From positions 2,604,001 through 2,668,000 of the forward strand of contig CBDCEL010000004.1 of NCBI GenBank assembly GCA_965215845.1: DNA of 64,000 nucleotides, read 5' to 3'. Origin of the DNA: Aurantibacter_A sp965215845. GTDB lineage: Bacteria > Bacteroidota > Bacteroidia > Flavobacteriales > Flavobacteriaceae. Below are positions 9,590-18,905 of this stretch, piece by piece. The notes below the pieces were generated by a model, which was given only the letters and a program-made list of their open reading frames with translations, searched no databases and was not told the DNA's origin. The translations under genes and the position numbers were made by a program. The first letter of the stretch is position 1, and every line of letters starts with the position of its first letter.

Positions 9590-10906
9590 ATGTACACGTT
9601 TTCAAATCGACTAAAAATAGGTTCCATCATAATGATGGTACTCGGTGCAATATGCTTGGCCACAGGTTTTCTTTCGGCCCCCTCGACAGTTGAGGAAGCC
9701 AAGGCAATTGTGGCAAGCCACGATGATGGCCATGGTGGGGGACACGACGCTCAAACCGACCATTCTGCCGCTGCGGCCGAACACGGTGGTGAGCACGACG
9801 CTTCGCACGATGAACATTTATTGCACCAACTACAGAACAGACCTTGGTCCGCCTTATATGTGGCTGCGTTCTTTTTCTTTATGATCGCATTGGGTACGCT
9901 GGCCTTTTATGCGGTGCAGCGGGCTGCACAAGCGGGTTGGTCGCCTCTGCTATTTCGTGTTATGGAAGGAATAACCGCCTATCTGGTTCCTGGCGGTATT
10001 ATCGTATTTGTGATACTGGTCCTATCTGTCATGCATATGAACCATATGTTCGTTTGGATGGATGCCGATGTCGTTGCCCATGATGCAATCCTACAAGGCA
10101 AAAAGGGCTATTTGAATCCAACTTTCTTCTTGATCAGGGCAGCTATCTTTCTTGGGGGCTGGATTCTATATCGGGAGTATTCAAGAAAGCTTTCGTTACA
10201 ACAAGATGAGGCTAATGACAATGCCAACTTCAAGTTGAATTTCAGAATATCGGCGGCATTTTTGGTGTTCTATCTAATTTCGGAATCCATTATGTCTTGG
10301 GATTGGATTATGAGCGTTGACCCGCATTGGTTCAGCACGTTGTTCGGTTGGTATGTCTTTGCAAGTATGTTCGTTTCTGGCATAACGGTAATAGCAATGG
10401 TAACGATCTACTTGAAGTCAAAAGGATATTTGCCAGATGTCAATGATAGCCATATGCATGATTTGGCAAAGTTTATGTTCGGGATAAGTATTTTCTGGAC
10501 CTACCTCTGGTTCGGCCAGTTTATGCTGATTTGGTATGCAAATATTCCCGAGGAAGTAACTTATTACTTAACGAGGATCGAAGATTACAATTTACCGTTC
10601 TTCGGAATGGTCGCAATGAATTTTGTTTTCCCTCTGCTCTTATTGATGAATAGCGATTACAAGCGGATCAATTGGTTCGTGATCATGACCGGCATCGTAA
10701 TTCTTGCGGGGCATTATTTGGATGTTTTTAATATGATAATGCCGGCCACGGTAGGGGATCAATGGTCAATAGGTATCCCTGAAATTGGTGGAATATTACT
10801 TTTTGGCGGACTGTTTATATTTTGGGTATTCCGGGCACTTTCATCCGTGCCGCTGCAGCCCAAGCGCAACCCGTTTATTGAAGAAAGTAGGCATTTTCAT
10901 TATTAG
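9590..10906 (+). CDS. actF: ACIII subunit ActF (NrfD-like)
   Basis: Second polytopic NrfD-type subunit of ACIII (438 residues, about ten membrane helices), often named quinol:cytochrome c oxidoreductase quinone-binding subunit 2. After the first helix there is a His/Asp-rich loop (about residues 40-76, for example HDDGHGGGHD) that could bind metal ions. It is followed by the conserved helices with SWDWIMSVDPHWFSTLFGWY. It pairs with ActC in the membrane arm. Last act gene; coxB follows after 25 bases, so ACIII and the oxidase core are co-transcribed. Confidence 0.92.
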   Translation: MYTFSNRLKIGSIIMMVLGAICLATGFLSAPSTVEEAKAIVASHDDGHGGGHDAQTDHSAAAAEHGGEHDASHDEHLLHQLQNRPWSALYVAAFFFFMIALGTLAFYAVQRAAQAGWSPLLFRVMEGITAYLVPGGIIVFVILVLSVMHMNHMFVWMDADVVAHDAILQGKKGYLNPTFFLIRAAIFLGGWILYREYSRKLSLQQDEANDNANFKLNFRISAAFLVFYLISESIMSWDWIMSVDPHWFSTLFGWYVFASMFVSGITVIAMVTIYLKSKGYLPDVNDSHMHDLAKFMFGISIFWTYLWFGQFMLIWYANIPEEVTYYLTRIEDYNLPFFGMVAMNFVFPLLLLMNSDYKRINWFVIMTGIVILAGHYLDVFNMIMPATVGDQWSIGIPEIGGILLFGGLFIFWVFRALSSVPLQPKRNPFIEESRHFHY

Positions 10907-10931
10907 TTTTAAGGCATAATTATATCATAAA

Positions 10932-11990
10932 ATGAATACATTTTTGATTTTAACTGTTTTGGTTCTGGTGGCAATTGCCGTTTGGCAAATGACCAAAATA
11001 TTCGAACTGTCACAAGTCAAGTCGGCGAGGGGCGAGGTGGCAACTGACCAAGACAACAAATACAATGGGTATTTGATGTTCGCCTTTTTAATATTCATCT
11101 ATGGTATCACCATTTTCAGCTTTTGGAAGTATTCGAAGGTATTGCTGCCCGAAGCGGCCTCGGCCCATGGTGAAAGCTACGATTTGTTAATGCTTACCTC
11201 ATTTGTGATCATTTTTATTGTTCAGACAATAACTCAGGCACTGCTTCATTATTTTGCCTATAAATATCGTGGGGAAGAGGGTAAGAAGGCACTTTTCTTC
11301 GCAGACAACGATAAACTCGAATTTATCTGGACCATAATACCTACGATCGTTCTTGCCGGTTTGATTATTTGGGGCCTGTATTCATGGACGGTCATTATGG
11401 ATATCAATGACGAAGACGACCCTCTCGAAATCGAGTTGTATGCACAACAATTCAATTGGACGGCCAGATACGCCGGTGAAGACAATGTACTTGGTGGTGC
11501 GAATGTTCGAATGATCGATATTGACAAGGCCAACATTTTGGGCCTTGATGAGAGCGATTCTTATTCGGCAGATGATGTAATCGTCAAGGAATTACATCTT
11601 CCCGTAGGCCGCAAGGTAAATTTCAAAATGCGCTCGCAAGATGTTTTGCACTCTGCATACATGCCGCATTTTAGGGCTCAAATGAATTGCGTGCCGGGGA
11701 TGACGACCGAATTTTCATTCACCCCGATTTATACTACGGATGAGATGCGACAAAATCCTGACGTTGTCGACAAAGTAAGGAGAACAAATGAGATTCGGGC
11801 TAAAAGGGCGGCAAATGGAGAACCGAATTCAGACCCTTGGGAGTTTGATTATGTTTTGATTTGCAACAAAATCTGTGGAAAGTCGCATTACAATATGCAA
11901 ATGAAGATTATAGTCGAGTCCGAAGAGGACTATAAGGCGTGGATGGCGCAACAAAAGACTTTTAGTCAAAGTATGGCGGCCATTGAATAA
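10932..11990 (+). CDS. coxB: Cytochrome c oxidase subunit II
   Basis: CuA-bearing subunit of the aa3-type oxidase (352 residues). The N-terminus has an extra membrane helix before the usual two-helix hairpin: segments at about 3-20, 46-65, 88-106 and 133-155. The CuA ligands are all present: His240, Cys311, Cys315, His319 and Met322 (CNKICGKSHYNM). The residue between the cysteines that is usually Glu is Lys here; that ligand acts through its backbone carbonyl, so copper binding should survive. The Cu domain has a longer insert (about 183-215) than classical CoxB. There is no fused cytochrome c domain, which fits electron delivery from ACIII heme domains. Confidence 0.95.
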   Translation: MNTFLILTVLVLVAIAVWQMTKIFELSQVKSARGEVATDQDNKYNGYLMFAFLIFIYGITIFSFWKYSKVLLPEAASAHGESYDLLMLTSFVIIFIVQTITQALLHYFAYKYRGEEGKKALFFADNDKLEFIWTIIPTIVLAGLIIWGLYSWTVIMDINDEDDPLEIELYAQQFNWTARYAGEDNVLGGANVRMIDIDKANILGLDESDSYSADDVIVKELHLPVGRKVNFKMRSQDVLHSAYMPHFRAQMNCVPGMTTEFSFTPIYTTDEMRQNPDVVDKVRRTNEIRAKRAANGEPNSDPWEFDYVLICNKICGKSHYNMQMKIIVESEEDYKAWMAQQKTFSQSMAAIE

Positions 11991-12025
11991 AATTTAAGCA
12001 GAAAGAATTATATAAATAGCTGATT

Positions 12026-13852
12026 ATGTCAGAATTAGGACACGGACACGGGGACGAACATGGAGATGATCATGGGCATCATCACCATAAAGAGACCTTC
12101 ATAACCAAATACATATTTAGCCAGGATCATAAGATGATCTCTAAACAGTATTTGATAACGGGTCTTATTATGGGCTTCATTGGCATTGCCATGTCTTTGC
12201 TGTTCAGAATGCAATTGGCTTGGCCCGGTGAGTCTTTCGGGATTTTTGAAACCATCCTTGGCAAATGGGCTCCGGGCGGAGTAATGGATGCAGAGACCTA
12301 CCTTGCTTTGGTCACCATACACGGTACCATAATGGTGTTCTTTGTTTTGACTGCCGGACTAAGTGGTACCTTTAGTAACCTTTTGATTCCATTGCAATGT
12401 GGCGCGAGGGATATGGCTTCCGGTTTCTTGAACATGATTTCGTATTGGCTTTTCTTTTTGAGCAGTGTGATAATGGTCATTTCCCTGTTTGTTGAATCGG
12501 GGCCGGCTTCGGCAGGTTGGACGATCTATCCACCGTTGAGTGCACTCCCGATGGCACAATCGGGATCGGGGCTAGGTATGACACTATGGTTGGTATCAAT
12601 GGCCGTGTTTATCGCATCCTCACTTTTAGGATCCTTGAACTATATCGTAACGGTTTTGAACCTTAGAACAAAGGGCATGTCAATGACTAGATTGCCCTTA
12701 ACAATTTGGGCTTTCTTGGTAACTGCGGTTATTGGGGTAATTTCGTTTCCTGTTTTATTGTCGGCTGCACTGTTACTTATTATGGACAGAAGTTTTGGCA
12801 CATCATTTTTCTTGTCCGATATCTTCATTCAAGGTGAAGTATTACATTATCAAGGTGGATCTCCGGTGCTCTTTGAACATTTGTTCTGGTTTTTGGGCCA
12901 TCCCGAGGTATATATCGTGATATTACCGGCGATGGGTATCGTATCTGAGGTCATGGCCGTAAATGCCCGCAAACCGATTTTTGGATATCGGGCGATGATA
13001 GCCTCGATTATGGCAATTGCGTTTTTGTCAACGATTGTATGGGGCCACCATATGTTCCTCTCAGGAATGAACCCTTTCTTGGGATCCGTATTTACATTTA
13101 CAACACTCTTGATTGCAATCCCTTCGGCGGTAAAGGCCTTTAACTGGATAACCACTTTATGGAAAGGTAATCTACAGTTAAATCCTGCGATGCTTTTCTC
13201 CATTGGTATGGTCTCTACTTTCATAACTGGTGGACTTACGGGAATTATTTTAGGGGATAGTACCCTTGATATCAATGTTCACGACACTTATTTTGTGGTA
13301 GCCCACTTTCATTTGGTAATGGGTATTTCTGCACTCTATGGTTTGTTTGCCGGTGTATATCATTGGTTCCCTAAGATGTTCGAGAGCAAAATGATGAACA
13401 AGAACCTCGGTTACGTTCACTTCTGGATTACGGCCGTGGGTTCTTACGGTATCTTTTTCCCGATGCATTTTGTGGGTATGGCCGGTGTCCCAAGACGTTA
13501 TTATGAGAACACTGCCTTTCCGATGTTCGATGAATTGACCGATGTTCAAGTACTTATGACAGTATTTGCCCTGATTACGGCAGCTGCACAATTGGTTTTC
13601 GCCTTTAACTTCATACGTAGTATATTCTATGGAAGAAAAGGTCCGCAGAACCCTTGGAGAGCCACTACTTTGGAATGGACGGCACCAATCAAGCATATAC
13701 ATGGCAACTGGGACGGTCCGATACCCCATGTGCACCGTTGGGCGTATGATTACAGTAAGACTGATGAAGATGGGGAATATGTGATTCCGGAGCAGGATTT
13801 CGTTCCACAGACCGTACCCATGAAAGATGGGGAAGAGGAATTGCATCATTAA
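12026..13852 (+). CDS. coxA: Cytochrome c oxidase subunit I
   Basis: Catalytic subunit of the proton-pumping heme-copper oxidase (608 residues). Ligands seen: His99 (heme a), His292 and Tyr296 in FLGHPEVY (CuB and the crosslinked Tyr), His341/His342 (CuB), His427 (heme a3) and His429 (heme a) in VVAHFHLVMG; Lys370 is in K-channel position. The HPEVY signature with the preceding Glu helix marks an A-type oxidase. The first 21 residues are very rich in His, Gly and Asp, which may hold metal; this is not part of the classical protein. Last gene of the operon, followed at once by a strong terminator. The other subunits are encoded at 52.3-54.4 kb. Confidence 0.96.
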   Translation: MSELGHGHGDEHGDDHGHHHHKETFITKYIFSQDHKMISKQYLITGLIMGFIGIAMSLLFRMQLAWPGESFGIFETILGKWAPGGVMDAETYLALVTIHGTIMVFFVLTAGLSGTFSNLLIPLQCGARDMASGFLNMISYWLFFLSSVIMVISLFVESGPASAGWTIYPPLSALPMAQSGSGLGMTLWLVSMAVFIASSLLGSLNYIVTVLNLRTKGMSMTRLPLTIWAFLVTAVIGVISFPVLLSAALLLIMDRSFGTSFFLSDIFIQGEVLHYQGGSPVLFEHLFWFLGHPEVYIVILPAMGIVSEVMAVNARKPIFGYRAMIASIMAIAFLSTIVWGHHMFLSGMNPFLGSVFTFTTLLIAIPSAVKAFNWITTLWKGNLQLNPAMLFSIGMVSTFITGGLTGIILGDSTLDINVHDTYFVVAHFHLVMGISALYGLFAGVYHWFPKMFESKMMNKNLGYVHFWITAVGSYGIFFPMHFVGMAGVPRRYYENTAFPMFDELTDVQVLMTVFALITAAAQLVFAFNFIRSIFYGRKGPQNPWRATTLEWTAPIKHIHGNWDGPIPHVHRWAYDYSKTDEDGEYVIPEQDFVPQTVPMKDGEEELHH

Positions 13853-13873
13853 GTGAGACCAAAAAATATTGAG

Positions 13874-13908
13874 ACCCTGTTCACCAAACCGGTGAACAGG
13901 GTTTTTTT
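13874..13908 (+). terminator. Intrinsic terminator of the act-cox operon
   Basis: A perfect 12-bp stem (13874-13885 with 13891-13902) with loop AAACC is followed by T7 (13902-13908). It lies 22 bases after the coxA stop and ends the respiratory operon. Confidence 0.93.
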
Positions 13909-13927
13909 ATGGCACAATTTTAGAGAC

Positions 13928-13959
13928 TTGAGATTATATTGGTTTTTATAATATCTTTA
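13928..13959 (+). promoter_or_regulatory. Candidate promoter for the DUF2807 gene
   Basis: TTG at 13928-13930 and TATCTTTA at 13952-13959 are 21 bases apart, close to the Bacteroidetes pattern TTG-N17..23-TAnnTTTG with one mismatch in the last base. It lies just after the operon terminator and 18 bases before the chosen ATG. Confidence 0.4.
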
Positions 13960-13977
13960 AATCAGAAGAACTCAAAA

Positions 13978-14805
13978 ATGAAAAATCTAATAGTAATAGT
14001 TTCCCTGGTATTTTGTTTTCAAGCCTATTCGCAACGTCAACCCAAAATCAAAGGCAATAGAAATGTTGTAATCGTAGAGGATGTTTTACCCGATTTCAGC
14101 GCGATCGAACTTAAAGATGACCTTGACATTACCCTACAACAGGCCGATGAACCGGGCTACTTTATTGAAGCCGATGATAATCTAATAGATATTTTGAAGT
14201 TCAAGGTATCTGGAAATACCTTGGAGATCAGTTCATTTTATAAGGTGACCTCAAAAAAGAAATTTGACATTATCATCCGATTTAGGGAATTGGACGGTAT
14301 TACGTTGAATGAGGGAAAGCTTGTTTCTAAGGATAAAATCTCAGCCTACGATAATTTTACAATAAACACGCATAATAACTCGAAATTGGAAATTCTGGCC
14401 GAGGCCAGCGTTGTCGAGATCAATATGGACGGAAATAGTTCTGGAGATCTTAACATTGAAAGCGATTCATTGAGCATTAATTTAAAAGACCGGATTGATG
14501 CTCGCATTTATTCGGTTTCCGAGTCGTGTAACGTGCAAATGCAAAGAAATGCGTCGACCCGATTCGAGGGTATGACAGATGAATTAAACGCCGAACTTTT
14601 GGATAGTTCAAATTTCAAAGGGGCCAAACTTCAATGTGATACCGCCCTTGTTGACATCAGTGGTTCAGCCGATGCGAGAATCGATGTAACAGATGATCTA
14701 CAACTAACCTCGAGGGGTTCGGCCAAGACCCATGTACATGGCAATGGTAAAATTACGCTTGTCGAATTTCTAGACACTTCCCAATTGCATAAAGAAAAGA
14801 ACTAA
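13978..14805 (+). CDS. Secreted DUF2807 (head GIN domain) protein
   Basis: A 275-residue exported protein: signal peptide MKNLIVIVSLVFCFQAYSQ, then the repetitive beta-rich DUF2807 domain, with alternating segments such as FSAIELKDDLDITLQQ and VDISGSADARIDVTDDL. The family is predicted to form a beta-helix and is common in Bacteroidota as a putative adhesin-like protein; the function is not established. An ATG 39 bases upstream would add a non-signal leader, so 13978 was chosen. The stop overlaps the stop of the convergent acyl-CoA oxidase-like gene by 4 bases, with no terminator between. Confidence 0.8.
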   Translation: MKNLIVIVSLVFCFQAYSQRQPKIKGNRNVVIVEDVLPDFSAIELKDDLDITLQQADEPGYFIEADDNLIDILKFKVSGNTLEISSFYKVTSKKKFDIIIRFRELDGITLNEGKLVSKDKISAYDNFTINTHNNSKLEILAEASVVEINMDGNSSGDLNIESDSLSINLKDRIDARIYSVSESCNVQMQRNASTRFEGMTDELNAELLDSSNFKGAKLQCDTALVDISGSADARIDVTDDLQLTSRGSAKTHVHGNGKITLVEFLDTSQLHKEKN

Positions 14806-17066
14806 CTGGCGATAGGTGCCTTCAAACAATGTTTTGGTATTCCGAACCCATCTACCAAAACCTCGACATGGGGGCGAAGTTCTGAACATAATCGTTCGAC
14901 CCGCTGTCGAATGGCCTTTGATTTGGTCCCTCCTAGATAGCCCTGTTCTAGATACCACGTGGCGTCTTGCCTAATCTGGTGAAGGGCGTAAAGTGTACCC
15001 AGTTTTTCGAAAAGCTTCCGATTTTTTTCATCGGAAATCGAATCTGTAAAATTTACAAAGGTGTGATAAGATAGCTCGTGACTATAGGCCTTTGCCAAAG
15101 CCAAGAGATGTGTCTGAACCTTTAAAAAAGCCTGGTATGAAGGCATTCCTTTTTTGATATAGCTGCGAATTCGTTGTGCCAGGGTGTAGGTCAACCGTCG
15201 TGTTCGATAATCGAAGGCATGACGGTGAAACTTGCGGTTGAAGAGGTGTTCCTTGTCCACTTTATTTGAATACATCGGGTTGATCGTGGTCAGTTTATCG
15301 GAGACTTGTTGCCCTAACAATTTTAGCACGGCGGAGAATCCTGCACTGTTAAACTCCGACTTGAAATCGGAAAGCACTCCTTTCGCCGCTAAAAGCAACA
15401 GCACCGTATTGTCCCCTTCAAAAGTGGTAAAGATGTCAACATCCCCTTTGAGGTCGGCAATTCTATTTTCAATAAGGTAACCCTTTCCACCACAGGCCTC
15501 ACGACACTCTTGAATGGTTTCATTGGCAAACCAAGTGATAATCGCCTTAAGACCGGCTACTTGGGTCTCCACTTTTCGCTTGTCGGTGACAGACTCATCG
15601 GCATACGCTTTCATGATGTGCTCCAAGGTCACACTGTGAACATAACATTCGGCCACGGCTGGGATAAGTCGCAATTGATGACTGGGGTAGTCCATGATCA
15701 AATCTTCCTGAACCTTAATGCTGTCATTGAACTGCCGACGGTTAAGGGCATACTTTACCGCTATGGCCAAGGCCATTTTTGTTCCGCCCAGTCCTGCCCG
15801 GGCAACACATATACGACCCCCGACCAAGGTGCCCAACATGGTAAAAAAGCGTTTGTTCGGGTTTTTAATTTCAGAATAATACGAGCCATCGTTCCTGATT
15901 TCACCATATTTGTTCAGCAGGTTTTCCCTGGGAACCGACACTTGATTGAACCATATTTTGCCATTGTCGACCCCATTGAGACCCAACTTATAGCCATTGT
16001 CCTCGACCGTAATTCCCGGAAACAATTCATGTTTGTCATTTCGCAACGGAACAAGCACCGCATGTACGCCTTCGTTCTTTCCGTCAACGATGAGTTGGGC
16101 AAAAACTGTGGCCATTGTGGAATGCAGTGCATTTCCGATATACTCTTTATTATCGTTTTTTCCGGGAGTGTGGATTACAATACTATCGGTATCCTTTACA
16201 TAGGTCGCGGTTGTTCGAACTCCACGAACATTAGATCCATGTCGGGTCTCTGTCATGGCAAAACATCCCAATAATTTGGCCTCGCCGGCATCTTGTAAAT
16301 ATTTATCGTGATGTTTTTTGGTTCCCAGTTTTTGAATGCTTCCTCCGAACAGTCCGACCTGCACTCCGAATTTTATGGCCAGGCTTCCATCTACATACAT
16401 CAGGTTTTCAAAGCAATGGGCATAGGCGGGCATATTATCGATTCCCCCATAGGCTTCGGGATAGGCCATTTTCCCATATTCGTTTTTTCCTAGGAATTCT
16501 ACCTGGTTTAAAACCACCTTTCTGAAATCCTCCTTATTCCTGCTTACTTTCCAATTGAAAATCGGATCACCCAAAAAATCCCTGAACTTATCGACGTATT
16601 TGGCATGTTCTCCTTTTAATAATTTATCCAGTTCGGCGGCGTCATAAAAATTGGAAGTTTTCTCATGCACAACCTCTACTTCAAAAAGATGATTGTACTG
16701 GTTGGGCTGAATGCCCAGGTTGACCTCAATGTGTTTCAGAAAATTGTTGAATGGACATTCGGCCCGATAGTGACAGACCATATTTTGGCTGAATGTAGAT
16801 AAGGGATAGGTTTCGTTCTCGACCAATTTGACTTTTGAATTTGTAATAGTCCGTTTCCACATTTTTTGCTCTGCGTCGTCGGGAGGCCTTTCTGTATTCA
16901 ACCAAGAAAACAGCTTTTTTCTATCCTCGGGGGTCAAGGTCTCATCTTCATCAATGGCCTTTTTTACCACATTTATTTCGGAAGCCGAGACCAAATCGTC
17001 TGACCAAATCACATAGAAAAACGGGATGTATTGCAGCACCCCAGGGGAGTAATTGTTTTTTTGCAT
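14802..17066 (-). CDS. Acyl-CoA oxidase/dehydrogenase-like flavoenzyme
   Basis: A 754-residue enzyme of the acyl-CoA oxidase type (longer than the roughly 380-residue acyl-CoA dehydrogenases). It is expected to do the first FAD-dependent step of fatty acyl-CoA beta-oxidation. Visible: the flavin and substrate motif CFAMTETRHGSN at 268-279, ACGGKGY at 524-530, and the catalytic Glu region TFEGDN with Glu550, followed by the C-terminal helical ACOX domain. Whether electrons go to oxygen or an electron-transfer flavoprotein cannot be told from sequence. No peroxisome-type or signal sequence; cytosolic. It lies downstream of pckA on the same strand but is separated from it by a terminator, so it is probably transcribed on its own. 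Confidence 0.85.
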   Translation of the reverse strand: MQKNNYSPGVLQYIPFFYVIWSDDLVSASEINVVKKAIDEDETLTPEDRKKLFSWLNTERPPDDAEQKMWKRTITNSKVKLVENETYPLSTFSQNMVCHYRAECPFNNFLKHIEVNLGIQPNQYNHLFEVEVVHEKTSNFYDAAELDKLLKGEHAKYVDKFRDFLGDPIFNWKVSRNKEDFRKVVLNQVEFLGKNEYGKMAYPEAYGGIDNMPAYAHCFENLMYVDGSLAIKFGVQVGLFGGSIQKLGTKKHHDKYLQDAGEAKLLGCFAMTETRHGSNVRGVRTTATYVKDTDSIVIHTPGKNDNKEYIGNALHSTMATVFAQLIVDGKNEGVHAVLVPLRNDKHELFPGITVEDNGYKLGLNGVDNGKIWFNQVSVPRENLLNKYGEIRNDGSYYSEIKNPNKRFFTMLGTLVGGRICVARAGLGGTKMALAIAVKYALNRRQFNDSIKVQEDLIMDYPSHQLRLIPAVAECYVHSVTLEHIMKAYADESVTDKRKVETQVAGLKAIITWFANETIQECREACGGKGYLIENRIADLKGDVDIFTTFEGDNTVLLLLAAKGVLSDFKSEFNSAGFSAVLKLLGQQVSDKLTTINPMYSNKVDKEHLFNRKFHRHAFDYRTRRLTYTLAQRIRSYIKKGMPSYQAFLKVQTHLLALAKAYSHELSYHTFVNFTDSISDEKNRKLFEKLGTLYALHQIRQDATWYLEQGYLGGTKSKAIRQRVERLCSELRPHVEVLVDGFGIPKHCLKAPIAS

Positions 17067-17102
17067 GCACTGAAATTACGACATAGACCGGAAAGTTGAA
17101 AT

Positions 17103-17137
17103 AAAAAATCCCCGTTGACGAACAACGGGGATTTTTT
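17103..17137 (-). terminator. Terminator downstream of pckA
   Basis: A 15-bp stem (17103-17117 with 17123-17137) with a 5-base loop. On the minus strand it ends in T6. It lies 18 bases after the pckA stop and separates pckA from the acyl-CoA oxidase-like gene; the symmetric A6/T6 flanks could let it act both ways. Confidence 0.88.
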
Positions 17138-17155
17138 CTTGGGGGTCGGTCCTTG

Positions 17156-18742
17156 CTAAGCTGTTTCCACAACTTTGGGCCCTGCCTCTACGATTTCAGG
17201 GTTCACGTTCGCTTTGAATTTCTCAAAATTTTCATTGAAAAGGCCGACCAATTTGTTCTTGACCTGAGCGTATTTTGCTTTGTCTTCCCAAGTATTCCTT
17301 GGAATCAGCACCTCTTCGGGAACGTTCGGACAACTGGTAGGAATCTGTACGCCGAATTCTTCGTCGGTCACCCAATCTACATTGTCAAAATCGTGATTAT
17401 GTATAGCGTCGATCATGGCGCGGGTATATTTCAACTTAAAGCGTTTGCCCGTACCGTTCCATCCCGTATTTACCAACCAAGCAGTGGCCTTGTGCTCTTT
17501 GATCTTTTCGGCCAATAATTCGGCATACCGGTTAGGGTGCCACATCATAAAAGCTGCACCAAAACAGGCACTGAAGGTTGCCTGGGGCTCGGTTACGCCC
17601 ATTTCCGTACCTGCCACTTTCGCGGTATAACCCGAAATGAAGTGATAACTCGCTTGTTCAGGGGTCAATTTGCTTACCGGGGGCAACACTCCAAAGGCGT
17701 CACAGGTCAAGAAAATAATATTTTCAGGATGACCGGCAATACAAGGTATTTGTGTGTTTTCAATAAAGTCAATGGGGTATGAGGCCCTTGTGTTCTGGGT
17801 TATCGAAACATCGCTATAATCAACCTCCCTGGTTTTTTGATTGTAAACGACATTTTCAAGAACGGTTCCGAAACGGATAGCATTGTAAATGTCAGGTTCG
17901 TTCTCAGGGGACAGGTCGATGGCCTTTGCGTAACAACCTCCTTCTATGTTGAAAACACCGTCATCCGTCCAACAATGTTCATCATCACCGATCAACTTTC
18001 TTTTTGGGTCGGCACTTAGCGTTGTTTTTCCCGTCCCCGATAAACCGAACAAAATACTTACATCGCCTTTTTCGCCAACATTTGCCGAGCAGTGCATCGG
18101 CATTACGTTCTCGAGGGGCATGAGATAGTTCATTACACCAAAAATACCCTTCTTCATTTCCCCGGCATATTGTGTACCCAGGATTACGATTTCTTTCCGC
18201 TCGAGATTCACATCGATACTTGTTTTTGAGGTCATCTCTGAGGTGTAGCGGTTGGCGGGAAAACCACCAGCATTCATGACTACGTAGTCAGGCTCGCCGA
18301 AATCGGCAAGTTCTTCTTCGGAGGGCATGATGAGCATATTCTGCATAAAAAGCGCATGGTAGGCCCTTGTACAGATAATTCTCGTCTTGATGCGGTACTT
18401 GGGATCCCAGCCCGCAAAGGCGTCTACGACGTACAGATGTTCCCGTGTATTCAGATAGTCCAACGCACGTTCGTGGTTTACCATAAAGGTGTGTTCGTCA
18501 AGACCGATATTGATGTCGCCCCAATCGATATTTTTTTCGGAATCGGGATGACGAACAATTCTTTTGTCTTTCGGACTTCTGCCCGTCTTTTCGCCCGAAT
18601 AGGTCATCAGCGCGCCAACATCTGATATGGCGGTTCCCTTTTCAAGCCTTAGCCCTAGTTCATAAAGTACCGGAACACTACTGTTTCGATAGATTTTTTC
18701 CGTGTCAATTCCATATTGTTTAAGGTTGAATGCTTCTGCCAT
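17156..18742 (-). CDS. pckA: Phosphoenolpyruvate carboxykinase (ATP)
   Basis: Converts oxaloacetate and ATP to phosphoenolpyruvate, CO2 and ADP, the entry step of gluconeogenesis; cytosolic. 528 residues, normal for the ATP-dependent family. Visible: the kinase-type P-loop GLSGTGKTTLS (233-243), the substrate-binding region SGEKTGRSPKDKRIV near residues 49-63, and the metal/phosphate motif SADPKRKLIGDDEHCW after the P-loop. Divergent from ruvB across a 163-base gap that contains a short inverted repeat. A perfect terminator follows. Its partner in C4/C3 exchange, malic enzyme (maeB), lies at 38.2 kb. Confidence 0.97.
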   Translation of the reverse strand: MAEAFNLKQYGIDTEKIYRNSSVPVLYELGLRLEKGTAISDVGALMTYSGEKTGRSPKDKRIVRHPDSEKNIDWGDINIGLDEHTFMVNHERALDYLNTREHLYVVDAFAGWDPKYRIKTRIICTRAYHALFMQNMLIMPSEEELADFGEPDYVVMNAGGFPANRYTSEMTSKTSIDVNLERKEIVILGTQYAGEMKKGIFGVMNYLMPLENVMPMHCSANVGEKGDVSILFGLSGTGKTTLSADPKRKLIGDDEHCWTDDGVFNIEGGCYAKAIDLSPENEPDIYNAIRFGTVLENVVYNQKTREVDYSDVSITQNTRASYPIDFIENTQIPCIAGHPENIIFLTCDAFGVLPPVSKLTPEQASYHFISGYTAKVAGTEMGVTEPQATFSACFGAAFMMWHPNRYAELLAEKIKEHKATAWLVNTGWNGTGKRFKLKYTRAMIDAIHNHDFDNVDWVTDEEFGVQIPTSCPNVPEEVLIPRNTWEDKAKYAQVKNKLVGLFNENFEKFKANVNPEIVEAGPKVVETA

Positions 18743-18815
18743 TTCGCGTGTTTTTAAAATTTTATGTGTTACTCTTTAATCCGTACAAAGATTAAGTTAT
18801 TGCGCTAAAAAAAAG

Positions 18816-18829
18816 ATGACAAATGTCAT
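18816..18829. promoter_or_regulatory. Inverted repeat between pckA and ruvB, possible operator
   Basis: ATGACA-AA-TGTCAT is a perfect 6-bp inverted repeat with a 2-base spacer, placed in the divergent pckA/ruvB gap and 74 bases upstream of the pckA start. Such short palindromes can be transcription-factor sites. No regulator can be named. Confidence 0.3.
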
Positions 18830-18893
18830 GCTGCCCAATAACCTCAAGTATAACATTGATTTGGCCAGGGAGAAACGAAGATTTTGATTTTGC

Positions 18894-18901
18894 TATCTTT
18901 G
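18894..18901 (+). promoter_or_regulatory. TATCTTTG box just before ruvB
   Basis: TATCTTTG fits the -7 consensus TAnnTTTG exactly. It ends only 4 bases before the ruvB ATG, so, if used, the transcript would be nearly leaderless. No well-spaced -33 box was found. Confidence 0.35.
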
Positions 18902-18905
18902 ATTT

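Noticed and set aside
13250..13849. Open frame of 199 codons on the minus strand
   Set aside because: Antisense to coxA, whose ligands and length are complete; no family likeness.
15510..16274. Open frame of 254 codons on the plus strand
   Set aside because: It lies fully antisense to the acyl-CoA oxidase-like gene, has no domain signature and is explained by codon composition of that gene.
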